Source of the DNA: Diplonema papillatum
Lineage: Eukaryota; Euglenozoa; Diplonemea; Diplonemida; Diplonemidae
NCBI GenBank assembly: GCA_030068145.1
Contig: JAPJBO010000010.1
Span: 661,164-725,163 of the forward strand
DNA length: 64,000 nt
Reading direction: 5' to 3'
Of this stretch, positions 1 through 10,235 are shown piece by piece. The notes under the pieces were generated by a model, which had not been told where the DNA came from, made no database searches, and saw only the letters and a program-made list of their open reading frames with translations. The stretch's first letter is position 1. Each line of letters starts with the position of its first letter. The translations under genes and the position numbers were made by a program.

Positions 1-197
1 CACAGCACCAGTCCATTCCCCACGCGGGGGGAGATGGCCGTGGAACCCTCCCCCGGGATGACGAAGGCCGGGGAGAGCCGGGGGCAGTGAAGTAACGAAG
101 CCCGCGAACGGTGGGTGGTGACCCCTCCGAACAGTCTCCCTGGCCCTGGCCCACGCCTGATGCCGCAACCCCTTAACCCGGGCGGCGGCGCTTTGGC
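1..197. other. unassigned GC-rich edge
   Basis: GC-rich sequence at the window edge. It probably continues the decayed LINE to its right, but I see no motif that proves this. The 15-mer GTGAAGTAACGAAGC here recurs near 24.71 kb. Confidence 0.2.
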
Positions 198-1254
198 ATG
201 AGCCAGGAACCTCAAGGGGAGCAGCGCGAGAGGCATCATCCACGCTTCAAAGGCCCACACACACTAATGCAACAAATTTACAACTGCCGACGGGGGTCGC
301 GCTTGATTCGAAAGGTGCTGACTGAAATAGCGACGGGCGCAGCTAAGAAACATGGGCGCAAACCCGCTTTCGTACTGAGCCGGTTCACCCGGACCCCTTG
401 GAAATGCATCGCATTGCCTGCCGCTGTCGTTCATGGCAGACGATCGCTACAGATCCTTGCTGGCGAGACGACCGGGCTACGGAGGGATCGGGGTAGCGAA
501 AAGGCGAACGCCCTCAGGTTTAGGAGCACCACGACACCGGAGATGGCCAACGACGTAGCAGAGATTGTCCGAGGCTGCAAGGTGGCGCGCCTTCGACGAC
601 GATACCACAAGCTCCACAAGAGTGGGGATGGGCTAGCGGTAAAATACTGCGAAAGGCAACGGATGACGATCTGCGTGACAGTCACAGGGTGCTGCAGGAG
701 GTCACACCACGGATGTCTGGACCGCGTCACGGCTACATGCAAGACTGCGGAGGGATAGCGACCCTGAGCAGCCGACGGCCTGGTCAGGGCTGCAAACGCG
801 GCCACCACCACCACTACCAGGCATCGCAATGACGCGAGCATTCGCACCGCAGGAGGGAAATGCGAGGACTCGCCTGCCACGCTCGGAGGTGAATCGAAGG
901 ATCAGGAACGGGGTAGCAACCACAGTGCAGAGGCCTATCACGCCTCGAGCAGAACACTCGAAGACGCAGAAAGCACCACTCCGGAACGCAAACAGGAGCG
1001 CCGGCCCCGGCCCTCGCCAGTGACTCCGTCGCAGACACCAGCGCCTTCAAAACGAAGACGAGGATGACGACCCCCCACCGGAAGAAGTGCTCAGCGCCAC
1101 GCGTGAAACCGAAGACAGGGGGATCGCAGAAGCATGCACACGGCGAGGAAGAGAAAGGACCCAAAGCGATCGCGCGAAGACGAATTCGAATGAGTGCAAG
1201 CGCCTGAAGCACGACACGGTACGATCGAAAAGGTAGCACCCAGTGGCTCTGCAT
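198..1254 (+). pseudogene. decayed LINE 3' end (same family as the 61.4-63.7 kb LINE)
   Basis: A degraded copy of the Cys/His-rich C-terminal part of the LINE found complete at 61480-63663. The shared part runs from about 560. Residues GDGLAVKYC and later CCRRSHHGCLD match GDGLAVKMC and CCRNHHHRCLDH of the other copy. The tail near 1208-1236 reads KHDTVRSKR then stop, against KHDTSRAKR then stop. Both copies end a little downstream with GCATTCTAA, which I take as the 3' end of the element; no poly(A) is seen. Many stops and frame changes show that it is old. The upstream part (198-540) is not clearly alignable by eye. Confidence 0.7.
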
Positions 1255-1583
1255 TCTAACTTCAAACCTTTATGGTATATCGCGGCTGGTCTAAAAGGAG
1301 CAGATCGACCTGAACTTCCTATGGCTTCGAGTTTTTACGACGACCAAGAAGGGGCGACGATCAACACACTGATGGAGAGGGCTAAGTGAGATGGCACGGG
1401 AGGAAGACGCTCAGTCCTGTCGCAGACTCGCTGCTTCTTTCTGATACAGCAAATCCCCACACGCTCCGCACTCGGAAGTCTGGCGTAAAGGAAAAATAAA
1501 ATCAAGAAACGTGGGTAAAGGTCCCTTGCATATTTTCTCTCGTCTTTGTTTTTGTTTCATTTTTGTGTTGTCGCTCGTCTCGT
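1255..1583. other. no gene recognised
   Basis: Non-coding by inspection; I see no repeat boundary or motif. Confidence 0.3.
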
Positions 1584-1765
1584 TCGGCGCAGAGCGTATT
1601 GGCGCAAGCAATCACTCTCTTACACATCAAGCTTATCTGCGTCAAGGGCGCGAAAACTCGTTGAGCTCAATAGCGCAGAGAGCGTATGTTGTGACTCTCG
1701 TACACATATCAAGTGAATCTGCGCCAAAGGCGCGGAAACTCTTTGAGTTCAGGCAGCGCAGAGCG
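1584..1765. repeat. tandem repeat, ~88-bp unit, about two copies
   Basis: Two diverged units, each starting with GCGCAGAG followed by a GCGTAT-type stretch, then ACACATNTCAAG, then a GCG(C/T)CAA...GCGCG(A/G)AAACTC block. A third unit begins at 1763. The short plus-strand ORF over it is probably a by-product of the repeat. Confidence 0.6.
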
Positions 1766-1904
1766 CTATGTTGGTAGTCGAGATCGAAGCCCCTGAAACA
1801 CGAAGCAGGGTGGATACCCGCGGACTTGCTGAGGTCGACTGCGATTCGCTTCCTTTCCCTTTGAAAATAAGTATACGAACCAGAACGAAACGGAAAAAAA
1901 AGAA

Positions 1905-2520
1905 GGCTAGGCTAGCAGCAGGGGTCTGTAACCCGGGACCACGGACCCGGGTTTTTGAAACCGCGACTTTTTTTCTAACTTTCATACAGAGATTTCTTGC
2001 TAACTTTCACTACACATGCACTGTTCTAGGTTTGGGTTGTGTGTAGTCGGAGAGGGTGGCCTGTGAAGGAGAATGACATCTGCACCTGTGTTCTCACAGA
2101 AACCAGCGACAGTCAAATGTGGAACTTAGCCACAGGCTACCTCTAAGCTACGCTGAACCACGACTGTTCTGTTGTTTCAGCGTAACTTAGAGGTCCAGAC
2201 CTCTATGTTACACTATGCCGCTTGCGTTGCGGTTCAGCGTACTCCGAGGTAGTCTACGGATAAGTTCTAAATGACTGGACGATGACGACTTCCAGGATGC
2301 AGACTTTAGGATGCACTTTCCCTTGAAATCATGCTGTTGGCCTTGCGCTTGCAGATGAGATAGAAGTTGCCAACAAGCCATTCCGGAGACTTACAGACCC
2401 CAAATGGGTGGCAAACAGGCGTTTTGCCACAGTTTTTGCCCTGTACGAAAGTTAGAAAAGAACCGGGACCCCGGTCCGGAAACCCCTCCAAAACCCATAC
2501 ACCTGGCTAGCAGCAAGCTC
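1905..2520. mobile_element. MITE-like foldback element
   Basis: The two ends are imperfect inverted copies of about 90 bp. The left end has CTAGCAGCAGG, CCCGGG tracts and TTCTAACTTTCATACAG. The right end read on the minus strand has GCTGCTAGCCAGG, a CCGGGG tract and TTCTAACTTTCGTACAG. Between them (2130-2240) is a second foldback in which CCTCTAAGCTACGCTGAA faces TTCAGCGTAACTTAGAGG. There is no coding capacity. No clear target-site duplication was found. Confidence 0.5.
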
Positions 2521-3715
2521 GTTCGTCGGTGAATGGGCCCACCAACGCCTCATCTAACGTCTCTGTGCAGCCAAATCAATCAGATTTGCCCCCTTCGGAA
2601 CGCGCCGTATGCTTGGTCAGGAAATTTATTACTGAACACCACTGATGGCGACGAGGAACGCATGGCACAGCTTCTGGATGCAATGCCGTCGCGGTGGTGG
2701 TAGTTGCTTCAGTGTTGAGATGCAACATACGGAAACAAGGTAACAGGCAACGTGCAACACTTTTCAAGTGCCGTGGTCTGAAAAAGAGATCCACGCGGTA
2801 TCCGCGTTCAAAAAGAATACCGTAGTGTGCGGGGAGATGCTAGAAGAGCTCCGACATAAGACGCCTTCAGGTTGCCAACCACAGCCGTCCGATCCCCAAG
2901 CTCGTTCACCAGGCTTGCTTTCTATGATAATAGCCTCGCTTTACTTTTTGCGTTGGGATCCAGCTTGAGAATGATGTCCGGCACCGCGGCAGCCGTGGCC
3001 CGTTAAACTCGATGCGCTTGAGAACGGATAACCATCAAAACACGCTGCTTTGCGTTTTGTTAGCCTTCGCAATAATTTTGCTCAAGCGCTAAATAGGAAA
3101 TAAATGCGTAGATTTGGTGTCAGAAAGAGCAAACTGCGGCCCAGCTTGCTTAAGAAAAAAGATACGCGGAAGGAAGCGGGCAAAAAAAAACCCCCGCTGC
3201 CGCTTCGGAAAGTGCTTGGGGGTGGTTTCTTTTTGTTTAGCTCCCACTTCGTCAATTTTTTCTAGACTGTTTCTTTTGTGTGTTTCCTTTTTTTTCTCTT
3301 CGCTGTTGACAGTCTATATCAACAGTGTTGACTACACGCGGCACACTCACTGGCTTTCGCAAACAGATCGCTATTTCTCCCCTGTGTGCTTCCGTAGTGT
3401 CTGGGAGGCTAGGATAGACGCCTCGCACCAAGACCTGTGCTCTATGAGCGGTGGGAATGCCTTGCGGGTAGTCAGTCTCTTCGTCGGGATGAAGCGCTTA
3501 CTAGTGCAGGGCGGAGAAACGGTATGAGGGGGTTCAACCCGCGGTTTAGTGTTAGTGCTAGTGTCGGGAGGGTTTGGCCTTTGTGAACTTTCTTCTTGCG
3601 CTGCCAGGCGCCTTCCTTTATATGGGGGTTAGCTAAGATAACGCATAGGCGCAGTGTGGCGACGCGCTGGCAGCGAGCACTCGGACACGCTGTGGCGTTG
3701 CGGGAGCGGAGTTTG
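2521..3715. other. no gene recognised
   Basis: No convincing ORF, domain or repeat. Poly(A) and poly(T) runs occur at 3180-3300. Short ORFs here have no recognisable features. Confidence 0.3.
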
Positions 3716-4150
3716 CTACAGGAGGTCGCCCAGGCCGCTGACGTTGATGCCGCCGACATTTTCCGGCACCGGCGGCGGCGTCGGGGTGCCGCGGTCCTTC
3801 GGGTCGCGCTCTTTGTTGTCGGGCAGCGCGTTCTTGAAGAGTCGCCCGACTTTGTGCGAGAAATTGCCGGGATTGAGCGAAAAGGCGCGCGTCTCGCGCG
3901 CGGCCGGCGCGCCCCCCGCCGCCGCCGCCGCCTCCGAAGTCGGCGTGCACGGCGACCGCACGCCGGCGGGCAGCTCGGCTACCGCGGGCGGCTTCACCAC
4001 TACAGGCGGGAGCGTCGCACTCCTCCGGTGCGCCGTGCCGTTCGCCGGCCTGGCAATCGGCTTCGGCTCTTTCAGCAGGGTCCCGTTTCCGAGGACCTCC
4101 TCGAGCGTTCGCGCCGCGTTGTCGATCGTCGCCTTCGGATCCGTGGCGGG
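3716..4150 (-). CDS. probable last exon of a host gene, Pro/Ala-rich tail of unknown function
   Basis: An open, GC-rich minus-strand frame of 144 codons ends at a TAG. Going upstream it stays open but quickly loses coding character into a mobile repeat, so I place the exon start after an acceptor (cgCAG, AG at 4151-4152). The product starts PATDPKATIDNAARTLEEVL, is rich in Pro, Ala and Lys, and ends GGINVSGLGDLL. I recognise no domain. The reading phase (0) fits a donor (CTG|GTGTGA) that overlaps the stop region of the FYVE/DEP gene, so this may be the 3' exon of that gene across an 842-bp intron (4151-4992). It could also be the end of a separate gene whose other exons I cannot see. Confidence 0.45.
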   Translation of the reverse strand, partial: PATDPKATIDNAARTLEEVLGNGTLLKEPKPIARPANGTAHRRSATLPPVVVKPPAVAELPAGVRSPCTPTSEAAAAAGGAPAARETRAFSLNPGNFSHKVGRLFKNALPDNKERDPKDRGTPTPPPVPENVGGINVSGLGDLL

Positions 4151-4318
4151 CTGCGATTGTGTATTACATAAGCCCCAGCTTGGAAGGAAACGCTCGACAA
4201 AGCTGCAAAGAACCGAAGGGATCCCAAGTGCTGTAACGACCGAACCACGTCTTGAACGGACGTGAGGCCATGCGGGTCTACCCCTACACGACAAGACACA
4301 AATACAACAGGGGACTTT

Positions 4319-4440
4319 GTATGTTTGTTTGTGCGCACTTCCTTCAAACCTGTTTTGTTCATCTAACGGGAGTGAGGATAGTACGCTGTCATCGATCTGT
4401 TTTTGTTCTTGACAAATTGCATTTGATAGACACAAACAAA
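4319..4440. repeat. solitary copy of a ~110-bp dispersed repeat
   Basis: This segment, from TTTGTTTGTGCGCACTT to TTGCATTTGATAGACACAAA, is nearly identical to 36259-36372 and 40060-40170, all in the same orientation. The other two copies lie directly upstream of ORF1 of the two tyrosine-recombinase retroelement fossils, so this is probably a solitary element end or leader. It sits upstream of the 3716-4150 exon on that exon's strand. Confidence 0.8.
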
Positions 4441-4564
4441 ACAACACACGGTGGTGTAGGCGAAGAATGTTGAAGTATGGCTAAAGATAAAGTGGTGTCA
4501 CCTGAGGGGGTAATCTCAGGGCCGCCCACGTGATAAGCCGTTAAGCAGCCAGGAAACAGGCACA

Positions 4565-4820
4565 CAGGACCTTGGCCCGGTAATGAAGCACAGAGGTAGC
4601 TGCAACCTGCCGACCCGAAGCTGAATACAATTGAACGGCAGCGGCTGGGTCTCAGCAGCGGAGGCTCAGCAGCCTTCCAGCATCTTCAGCACTGCTACAA
4701 ACACCACACACCCCGCCTATATTTACTTTGAACACCGTTTTTTGAACATTTTCTTTTTTTTCCCGGCCAAGTCCGGTTTGCGGATTTAGACCGACGGTCT
4801 AAATCTGCAACGGAAACTAA
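4565..4820. repeat. ~250-bp dispersed repeat (SINE/MITE-like), copy 1
   Basis: It is repeated in the same orientation at 59075-59315 with only scattered differences. It starts CAGGACCTTGGCCCGGTAA and ends near AAACTAA. Close to the 3' end is a perfect hairpin, GATTTAGACC...GGTCTAAATC (4785-4807). There is no ORF. It lies just 3' of the FYVE/DEP stop codon, so it is either intergenic or inside the proposed 842-bp intron. Confidence 0.8.
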
Positions 4821-4986
4821 CCCCCTGGTGGTATTCTTGAGTCAGGGATCTCCATGTGATGACGCACGGACATGGAAGCTGCAACAGTGACATGATCTTC
4901 AGCAAGGTGTTGGTTCGCTCACGCAGGCTTACACTTTTGGAACACATTGCAATGTCTCGAGAAAGAGCGTAGTTTTGTAGAAAGGT

Positions 4987-7092
4987 TCACACCAGCAGGC
5001 TGGCCACGACCGCATCGTTGAACTTGTAAGTCTCCCTCTTTTCGAACGCGACGTTGTGCCCGTCTTCATTGGCGTGGGCGAACAAGCCGGCGCGCCGCAG
5101 GACGTCGCCGGCATCATACGCATCGCTTGTAGAGAGAGACGGGAAGGACTTTTCGAGCCACGCAACGGCGTCGTCGGCGAGGAACGCATTCCGGTATTTG
5201 GTGAAGAACCCGCCCTCCTTTACAAACTTGAAGCGGTCGCAGGCGAAGAGGTACGCGAGCGCCTGCACCGACGGTTCGTCCAGGGACAGGTCCGGCCTGG
5301 CGCGCATTGCGATCACTTCCGTCGCGGGGCTGGTGACGGCGTGGTACTCGGGACACGTCCACGCATCTCCCTCAGACAATTGCAGCCTCAGATATGTTTG
5401 CCCAGATCGAGCCAACTCGTCCACAACGTATCCCTCCTTGTACCGATGCTTACAACAAGCTGTGACCAACACCGTCTTCCCCGTGACGATGTGACCCAAA
5501 ACCGGGCCATCCTTCCCCGATGCACGGCATCGTAGCGCCGGAGGCAGCGTAATCTCGCTCAACGCGTCGTCAAGCGACTCCGCGGCGTACGGCGTCAGCC
5601 TGAAGTACTGTCCTGCGGTTCCACTGAACACAGCTTGAGTCTCGGGCACCAATGAGAACAACCCGCACCGACGCAAGACTTCACAAAAATCAACCGCGTC
5701 TACTTCCGACAAGTTAGCGACCGAACGGAACCACTCGACGGCCAGCGGGCCCTCAAACGCATCGCGGGCAACACCTTTCGGGGGGTCATTTGCCAGGGAT
5801 AGGGATACGTGTTGTACGAATGCGCTTGCAATGCGCAGGAAGTCAGGGCGAACATCCAGTAAAGAGCAGGCGTCGCCCGACAGGTCGCGCAGCCGCCCGC
5901 AGAGCCCGCGGATCGTGTGCACGGTCAGCGGTTGAAAGAGGCTCGGCGACAGGCTGTCTTTCGGGATCGTTTCCGTCGCGTTGTCGGAGTAGACGACCTC
6001 CGCCTCGCCCTCCCCGGTCTCGGCCACCACGCAGCCCTCCACCTCCTCCCCGACTGCCAACTCGCTGTTGCGCAGCACGACAGATCCGATCCCGATGGCC
6101 AGCGGCTCCACGTCGCCGCCGGCCACTTCTTTCCGTATCGCGGAGACTACGTCGTCGTCGAAACGGAAGAGTTTAGCACTCGCCGGGCCGTCCACCGCCT
6201 CAAAGAGGTTCGCCCTGCGGAAGCACTCAAGGACGAGGTTGCCGTCGACTGATGGGTATTTCTGATGGAGCCACTGCAGCGTTTCGTCCATGGCAAACAG
6301 GTTCTTAAACGACTTCAGCCCTACCCGCCGGTCTCGCAGCAGCGGGAGCGGGTTGCCGACGGCCTGTGCGGAGCAAGAGCTCGACACGCGGTCGACAAAA
6401 AAAAGCGCGGCGCGGAGGAGGACGGGGTCGCACGGGTCCTCCAGCAGCTGGTGCAGCTTGGGGGCCGGCGAAGCAGCGGCGACCGGCGGTGTTTGGGAGC
6501 GCCGCGACAGGGGCGCGTTTTGGGCCCGCGTGCCCTGCTGCTGGCCGGATTTGTCGCTGAAGATGGTCAGCAGCGGGGTGAGCTTCGACGCACTTCCGTT
6601 CGAGCTGTCGGACGGATCCTGAAACGTGGGTTTCCTCTGGTGCGACGCGGCCTTGGCAAGCTCGTTCGCTTTCTCTTCCAGGATCCGATTCGCGCTCTTG
6701 CTACTCTCGCAGTGCAAGCCCATGAAGTCGGCGTTTGCTTCGGTAGCGATGGAAAAGCGTTCCCACAACTCGTCCCTCAGCATCGTCCACAAGTGCTCAT
6801 CCACGCGAGAGCAAAACCGGCATTGCCGCTGAGGCTGCGGTCCGTATCCGAAGCGAGGGTGGAGGATCGTCCTCTCGCTGGAGCACTTTGAGCAAAATAT
6901 ATTGCCGCACCGCCTGCAGTGGTGCCGCCGGTGGAAAACGCCGAACCGCGCGCGGCAGCTCTGGCACTTCGACGTGCTGCCGTCCGGTTTCCACGCCACT
7001 TTTTCCTTCCTCTGCTTCGGGGAACTGCTGAGGCTGAGCCTCATGCTCAGGGCACCGCCATCCTGCGGCGAGCTGCCGGCCGGATGGCCCAT
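4987..7092 (-). CDS. FYVE zinc-finger protein with three DEP-like domains
   Basis: A 701-residue intronless ORF starting ATG (MGHPAGSS). A complete FYVE finger spans about residues 34-97: W34-x2-D37 (the WxxD motif), the basic patch RRHHCRRCG, and all eight zinc ligands C43, C46, C59, C62, C67, C70, C91 and C94. FYVE domains with this basic patch bind phosphatidylinositol 3-phosphate and bring proteins to endosomes. Three DEP-like domains follow, at about 258-312, 440-500 and 630-692. The last is clearest (YRNAFLADDAVAWLEKSFPS, then VLRRAGLFAH, then YKF). DEP domains take part in membrane targeting and G-protein signalling. A low-complexity Ser/Gln linker lies at 150-215. I infer an endosomal membrane adaptor; there is no catalytic domain. 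Upstream, 7113-7141 read on the minus strand gives a GC-rich box followed by CTAAATAAA, a possible core promoter. The C terminus may extend by splicing to 3716-4150. Confidence 0.9.
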   Translation of the reverse strand: MGHPAGSSPQDGGALSMRLSLSSSPKQRKEKVAWKPDGSTSKCQSCRARFGVFHRRHHCRRCGNIFCSKCSSERTILHPRFGYGPQPQRQCRFCSRVDEHLWTMLRDELWERFSIATEANADFMGLHCESSKSANRILEEKANELAKAASHQRKPTFQDPSDSSNGSASKLTPLLTIFSDKSGQQQGTRAQNAPLSRRSQTPPVAAASPAPKLHQLLEDPCDPVLLRAALFFVDRVSSSCSAQAVGNPLPLLRDRRVGLKSFKNLFAMDETLQWLHQKYPSVDGNLVLECFRRANLFEAVDGPASAKLFRFDDDVVSAIRKEVAGGDVEPLAIGIGSVVLRNSELAVGEEVEGCVVAETGEGEAEVVYSDNATETIPKDSLSPSLFQPLTVHTIRGLCGRLRDLSGDACSLLDVRPDFLRIASAFVQHVSLSLANDPPKGVARDAFEGPLAVEWFRSVANLSEVDAVDFCEVLRRCGLFSLVPETQAVFSGTAGQYFRLTPYAAESLDDALSEITLPPALRCRASGKDGPVLGHIVTGKTVLVTACCKHRYKEGYVVDELARSGQTYLRLQLSEGDAWTCPEYHAVTSPATEVIAMRARPDLSLDEPSVQALAYLFACDRFKFVKEGGFFTKYRNAFLADDAVAWLEKSFPSLSTSDAYDAGDVLRRAGLFAHANEDGHNVAFEKRETYKFNDAVVASLLV

Positions 7093-7689
7093 TGCTTGGT
7101 TGCTTGACCCTCTTTTTTTATTTAGCTAAAGGGGCGGGGGCTCCAACCTGTTTGCTGCGGTGTGATTTGAATACAGACGTGCCTCCTGATTTCGGCTTCT
7201 AGGAAAGATACTGCGAGCTTCTTTCGGCAAAGGAAGCAGCAACCGTGTGGATAGCAGAAGATTCCCTTCATTTGCAATGGGCGGCCTTCGCGAGCACCAC
7301 CAAGCGGGTAAGAATTCGGACTTGATGTCTCCTTAGTGATCCTAGTTCTCCCACCTTCATCAGGACTGCGCCGGTATCTGTCTTCGTTTTTCAGCTGCCA
7401 AAAAGCAAGAAGCATGGAACAATTAAGCGGCTGTCATTGCGGTTTGGGATCGTTTGGGTTAGAGAGGCATTCCAAACGAGGCCTGCTGGAAGATGTGTGT
7501 AGAGGACGCCGCGCGACACACGGTGTTTAATCCACTCTCTGTGCGCGATCCAGCGATGACAGCAAGTTTTTTTGCTGCCGCTCCGACCCGCACGAAGGCA
7601 CACAACTGAATGCGATGCTGTGTTTGTGTGCTTTGCCGATGCTCGTCGGGCCCAAGTGGTAGTTCGGTGCGTTGTCGGTGTACATGAGG
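7093..7689. promoter_or_regulatory. intergenic region and likely promoter of the FYVE/DEP gene
   Basis: It lies between the hydrolase stop codon and the FYVE/DEP start, both on the minus strand. Near the ATG, a GC box (CCCCCGCCCC) and an AT-rich CTAAATAAAAAAA stretch lie 20-50 bp upstream. No other gene is visible. Confidence 0.35.
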
Positions 7690-8880
7690 TTACGTCGACT
7701 CTGACTTCCGAAAGCTTTTCACGTAGTCCCCCATCTCGCGGTTCGCGTCGACGGCCTCTTGGATCGATCCGCCGCATCCGGTGGTATACAGGGGGAAGAC
7801 ATGCCACATCCGCAAATAGTTTTGGTAAGTGACATGCTTCGCTCCGGCTGCAACTGCCCTCTTATAAAACTCGATGGTGTCATCAAGGCTCACTTCCGCG
7901 TCGCCAACAATCATGAGAAGAGGTGGCAGCTGCATCAGCCATTCATCCGGTGCCCAGTACGGGGAAGCCACAGGGTTGCGGAGATCTTTCGTGGACGTGC
8001 TGTTCATGTACCGGATGCCGACAAGGCGACTGTCATTAAGGTCCTGCTCATCGTCGCCGGAGTGCCCAGTGAACACGGGATCCCCAATCCGGACGGTTGG
8101 GTGCCAAATGCGGGTGTAGTAGGCGGGGAGGGAGCAGCTAATGTCGGTGAAAGCTGAAATGGTGATTGCAGCCGTCGGGAGCTTCACGGCTGGCTTGGGA
8201 ATCGGGGTCGTCCCGTTGAACGTGCCGGAAATGATGGCCATCAAGGTCGACACCACGAGGCCGGCTCCAGCTGAGTCCCCATTGAGAAACACCCTGTCGG
8301 CGGGTTCTTTGCCGTTCGGACCGTTCTCCCACAAGAAGCGAACGGAGGCGATCGCATCTTCGACGGGCGCTGGAAATATAAACTCGGGCACCAAGCGGTA
8401 ATCAATTGAAAAAACTGCCATGTCGGACTCGTGGGCCAAACGAGACAAGAACGGATGGTAGTCGTAGTTCGACGAGTAGCTGCCGCCGTGTAAGTACAGA
8501 ATGCGGTCCTTCGTCGAGGTGACGTTCTTCGGGACGATCCATTCGGACTTGCCGAGCCTTTTGCCGTTTCGGTACCAAATCGGGGTCACTTGGGCCGGCT
8601 CTGCAAATATATCAACGGTGTCGAGAGGGTGCGGGTCGATGCCGGTTGTGCCGTAATCGTTCGCTTCAAACAGAATTTCGACGCATCGATCAACGTTGTC
8701 TGCGCGGATAAAGCTGCCGATCCGTTCCAAGGCTTCTTGTGCAGCTGCAAAGGACCCACCGCACGCCTCGGAATACAGCGGCCAGGCGTGGAACATATCT
8801 TCAACTACGTGGTGCTTGGCGTAGATCGCACCCCCTTTTCTTGCCCTTTTCGCGTAAGATTCCGTTTCGTCGACGAGTGC
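7690..8880 (-). CDS. two-domain alpha/beta-hydrolase (HSL-like), exon 2
   Basis: Exon 2 encodes residues 310-705. It first completes domain 1, giving residues ALVDETESYAKRA and the histidine motif MFHAWPLYSEACGG (His340). It then encodes the whole of domain 2: oxyanion motif YLHGG (440-442), SIDYRL, nucleophile GDSAGAG (Ser512), the acid region GDAEVSLDD (Glu638 or Asp642) and His669 in MWHVFPLYTTGCGG. This is the layout of hormone-sensitive-lipase-type carboxylester hydrolases. The ATG at 8796 lies inside the domain 1 histidine motif and is not a gene start. The frame stays open upstream to an acceptor CAG (AG at 8881-8882). Stop TAA at 7690-7692. The substrate is unknown; an ester or lipid is likely from the family. 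Confidence 0.85.
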   Translation of the reverse strand, partial: ALVDETESYAKRARKGGAIYAKHHVVEDMFHAWPLYSEACGGSFAAAQEALERIGSFIRADNVDRCVEILFEANDYGTTGIDPHPLDTVDIFAEPAQVTPIWYRNGKRLGKSEWIVPKNVTSTKDRILYLHGGSYSSNYDYHPFLSRLAHESDMAVFSIDYRLVPEFIFPAPVEDAIASVRFLWENGPNGKEPADRVFLNGDSAGAGLVVSTLMAIISGTFNGTTPIPKPAVKLPTAAITISAFTDISCSLPAYYTRIWHPTVRIGDPVFTGHSGDDEQDLNDSRLVGIRYMNSTSTKDLRNPVASPYWAPDEWLMQLPPLLMIVGDAEVSLDDTIEFYKRAVAAGAKHVTYQNYLRMWHVFPLYTTGCGGSIQEAVDANREMGDYVKSFRKSEST

Positions 8881-9290
8881 CTGCGTGTTGCGTTTCCAAA
8901 GATCCCGTATAGGGGCTGACTATTTTTTTTATTTTTGGCTCGCGCTCGCGCGCGCCCGTATTTTTGCGAAACCTCAAAAAAAAAAAGGGGGGAGAGAGAG
9001 AGAGACGAGTTAGAGTGCAGGGACCATCTCTCCGGGGAGTTTCCGGTCTCCTCACTTCTCTTCGCACTGCTACGGCGGGCGTAAGTCGCTCCGGAGGCGC
9101 GCTGCAGGTTGCGGCTCCGGAAAAAATAGTTGGGGAAAAAAAATAGTTTGTGCAGGGTCGACGTGACACCTCGGACGACTCCGCCACTTCTGGGTCACCT
9201 GGACCACTTCGGGTACTCGGAAATTTTTGAGTCATCTCGGACGCAAAAGCCCCCGCCTGGGAATATCTGCAAACTGCAGACACGACTCCA

Positions 9291-9734
9291 ATGGCGGCCA
9301 ATACCAGGTGCCCAGCCAAAATGGATCTCAACCATAGTTGGGGCAGCCTTAGGGCTGCTTGTTTTTGGCATGGCAAGAAACGATGCCTTGAACGATGCAC
9401 GAGGCGGTGGCGAAAATCTTGGACCGGGCCGAGAGGAGGGCGAGGGCCATTGCGAGCCTCCCGGACCCGCACGTGGCGATGGCCCTGCGGAACTCGTGTG
9501 CGGGGTTCGTCTGCGTCGTGTCGCTCACTGCGGGCGACCGGACCGGTGGCCGACTATGGAAAGGTTGACACCTTCATGCGGGCCGTGGGAAAGACCCTCG
9601 GGGCCGAGCTGAGCTACCTGGAAAGGTTGCAGGCATCGCTGCCCCTCAGGCTGGGCGGCCTGGGGATGCACTCCTGCGCGGACACGGCGGCCGTGGCCGG
9701 GGCGGCAGCGACCCTAGAAGGCATGAGGGGTTGA
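9291..9734 (+). pseudogene. LINE reverse-transcriptase C-terminal fragment
   Basis: From about 9540 the frame reads PVADYGKVDTFMRAVGKTLG, then LQASLPLRLGGLGMHS. The LP-x3-GGLG motif is typical of the region after the RT domain in many non-LTR retrotransposons. It is short, lacks the RT core and ends in a stop. It lies inside the left part of the TIR element and was probably captured or inserted there. Whether it belongs to the LINE family at 61-64 kb cannot be told, because that copy lacks this region. Confidence 0.55.
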
Positions 9735-9872
9735 ACTTAAAATGCATCCGAGAAGGGTGAATGCCAACCCAAGATTGGACTCAGGGCTCAAATGTCACTG
9801 CGGCCAGGTGTCCGTCAAACTATTTTTTTTTGTAATTTTCTGCCCTATTATTTTTTTTTGGGTAAATTCCCT

Positions 9873-10235
9873 TATATGTCCGACATATATTCAAAATGCC
9901 CCTTATATGTCCGACATATTTTCAAAATGTCCCTTATATGTCCGACACAGTTTCAAGTTACCCTTATATGTCCGACATAGTTTCAAAATGTCCCTTATAT
10001 GTCCGACATAGTTTCAAAATGCCCCTTATATGTCCGACATAGTTTCAAAATGTCCCTTATATGTCCGACACAGTTTCAAGTCCCCCTTATATGTCCGACA
10101 TAGTTTCAAAATGCCCCTTATATGTCCGACATATTTTTCGATGTCCGACATACTTTCAAATACCTCTTATATGTCCGACATATTTTCGCAGATGATGTCC
10201 GACATATTTTCAAACTTACCCTATATGTCCGACAG
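9873..10235. repeat. 31-bp tandem array, left arm
   Basis: About 11-12 units of the type CTTATATGTCCGACATA plus TTTCAAAATGTCC. Each holds the near-palindrome TATGTC-C-GACATA. It is the reverse complement of the array at 11480-12140. ORFs crossing it are repeat artefacts. Confidence 0.9.

Noticed and set aside
5054-6891. Plus-strand ORFs of up to 208 codons across the FYVE/DEP gene
   Set aside because: Antisense shadows of a GC-rich coding region; the minus frame has clear domains.
7690-8796. Stand-alone hydrolase gene starting at the ATG at 8796
   Set aside because: That ATG lies within the histidine motif of an upstream domain and the frame is open further up to a splice acceptor.
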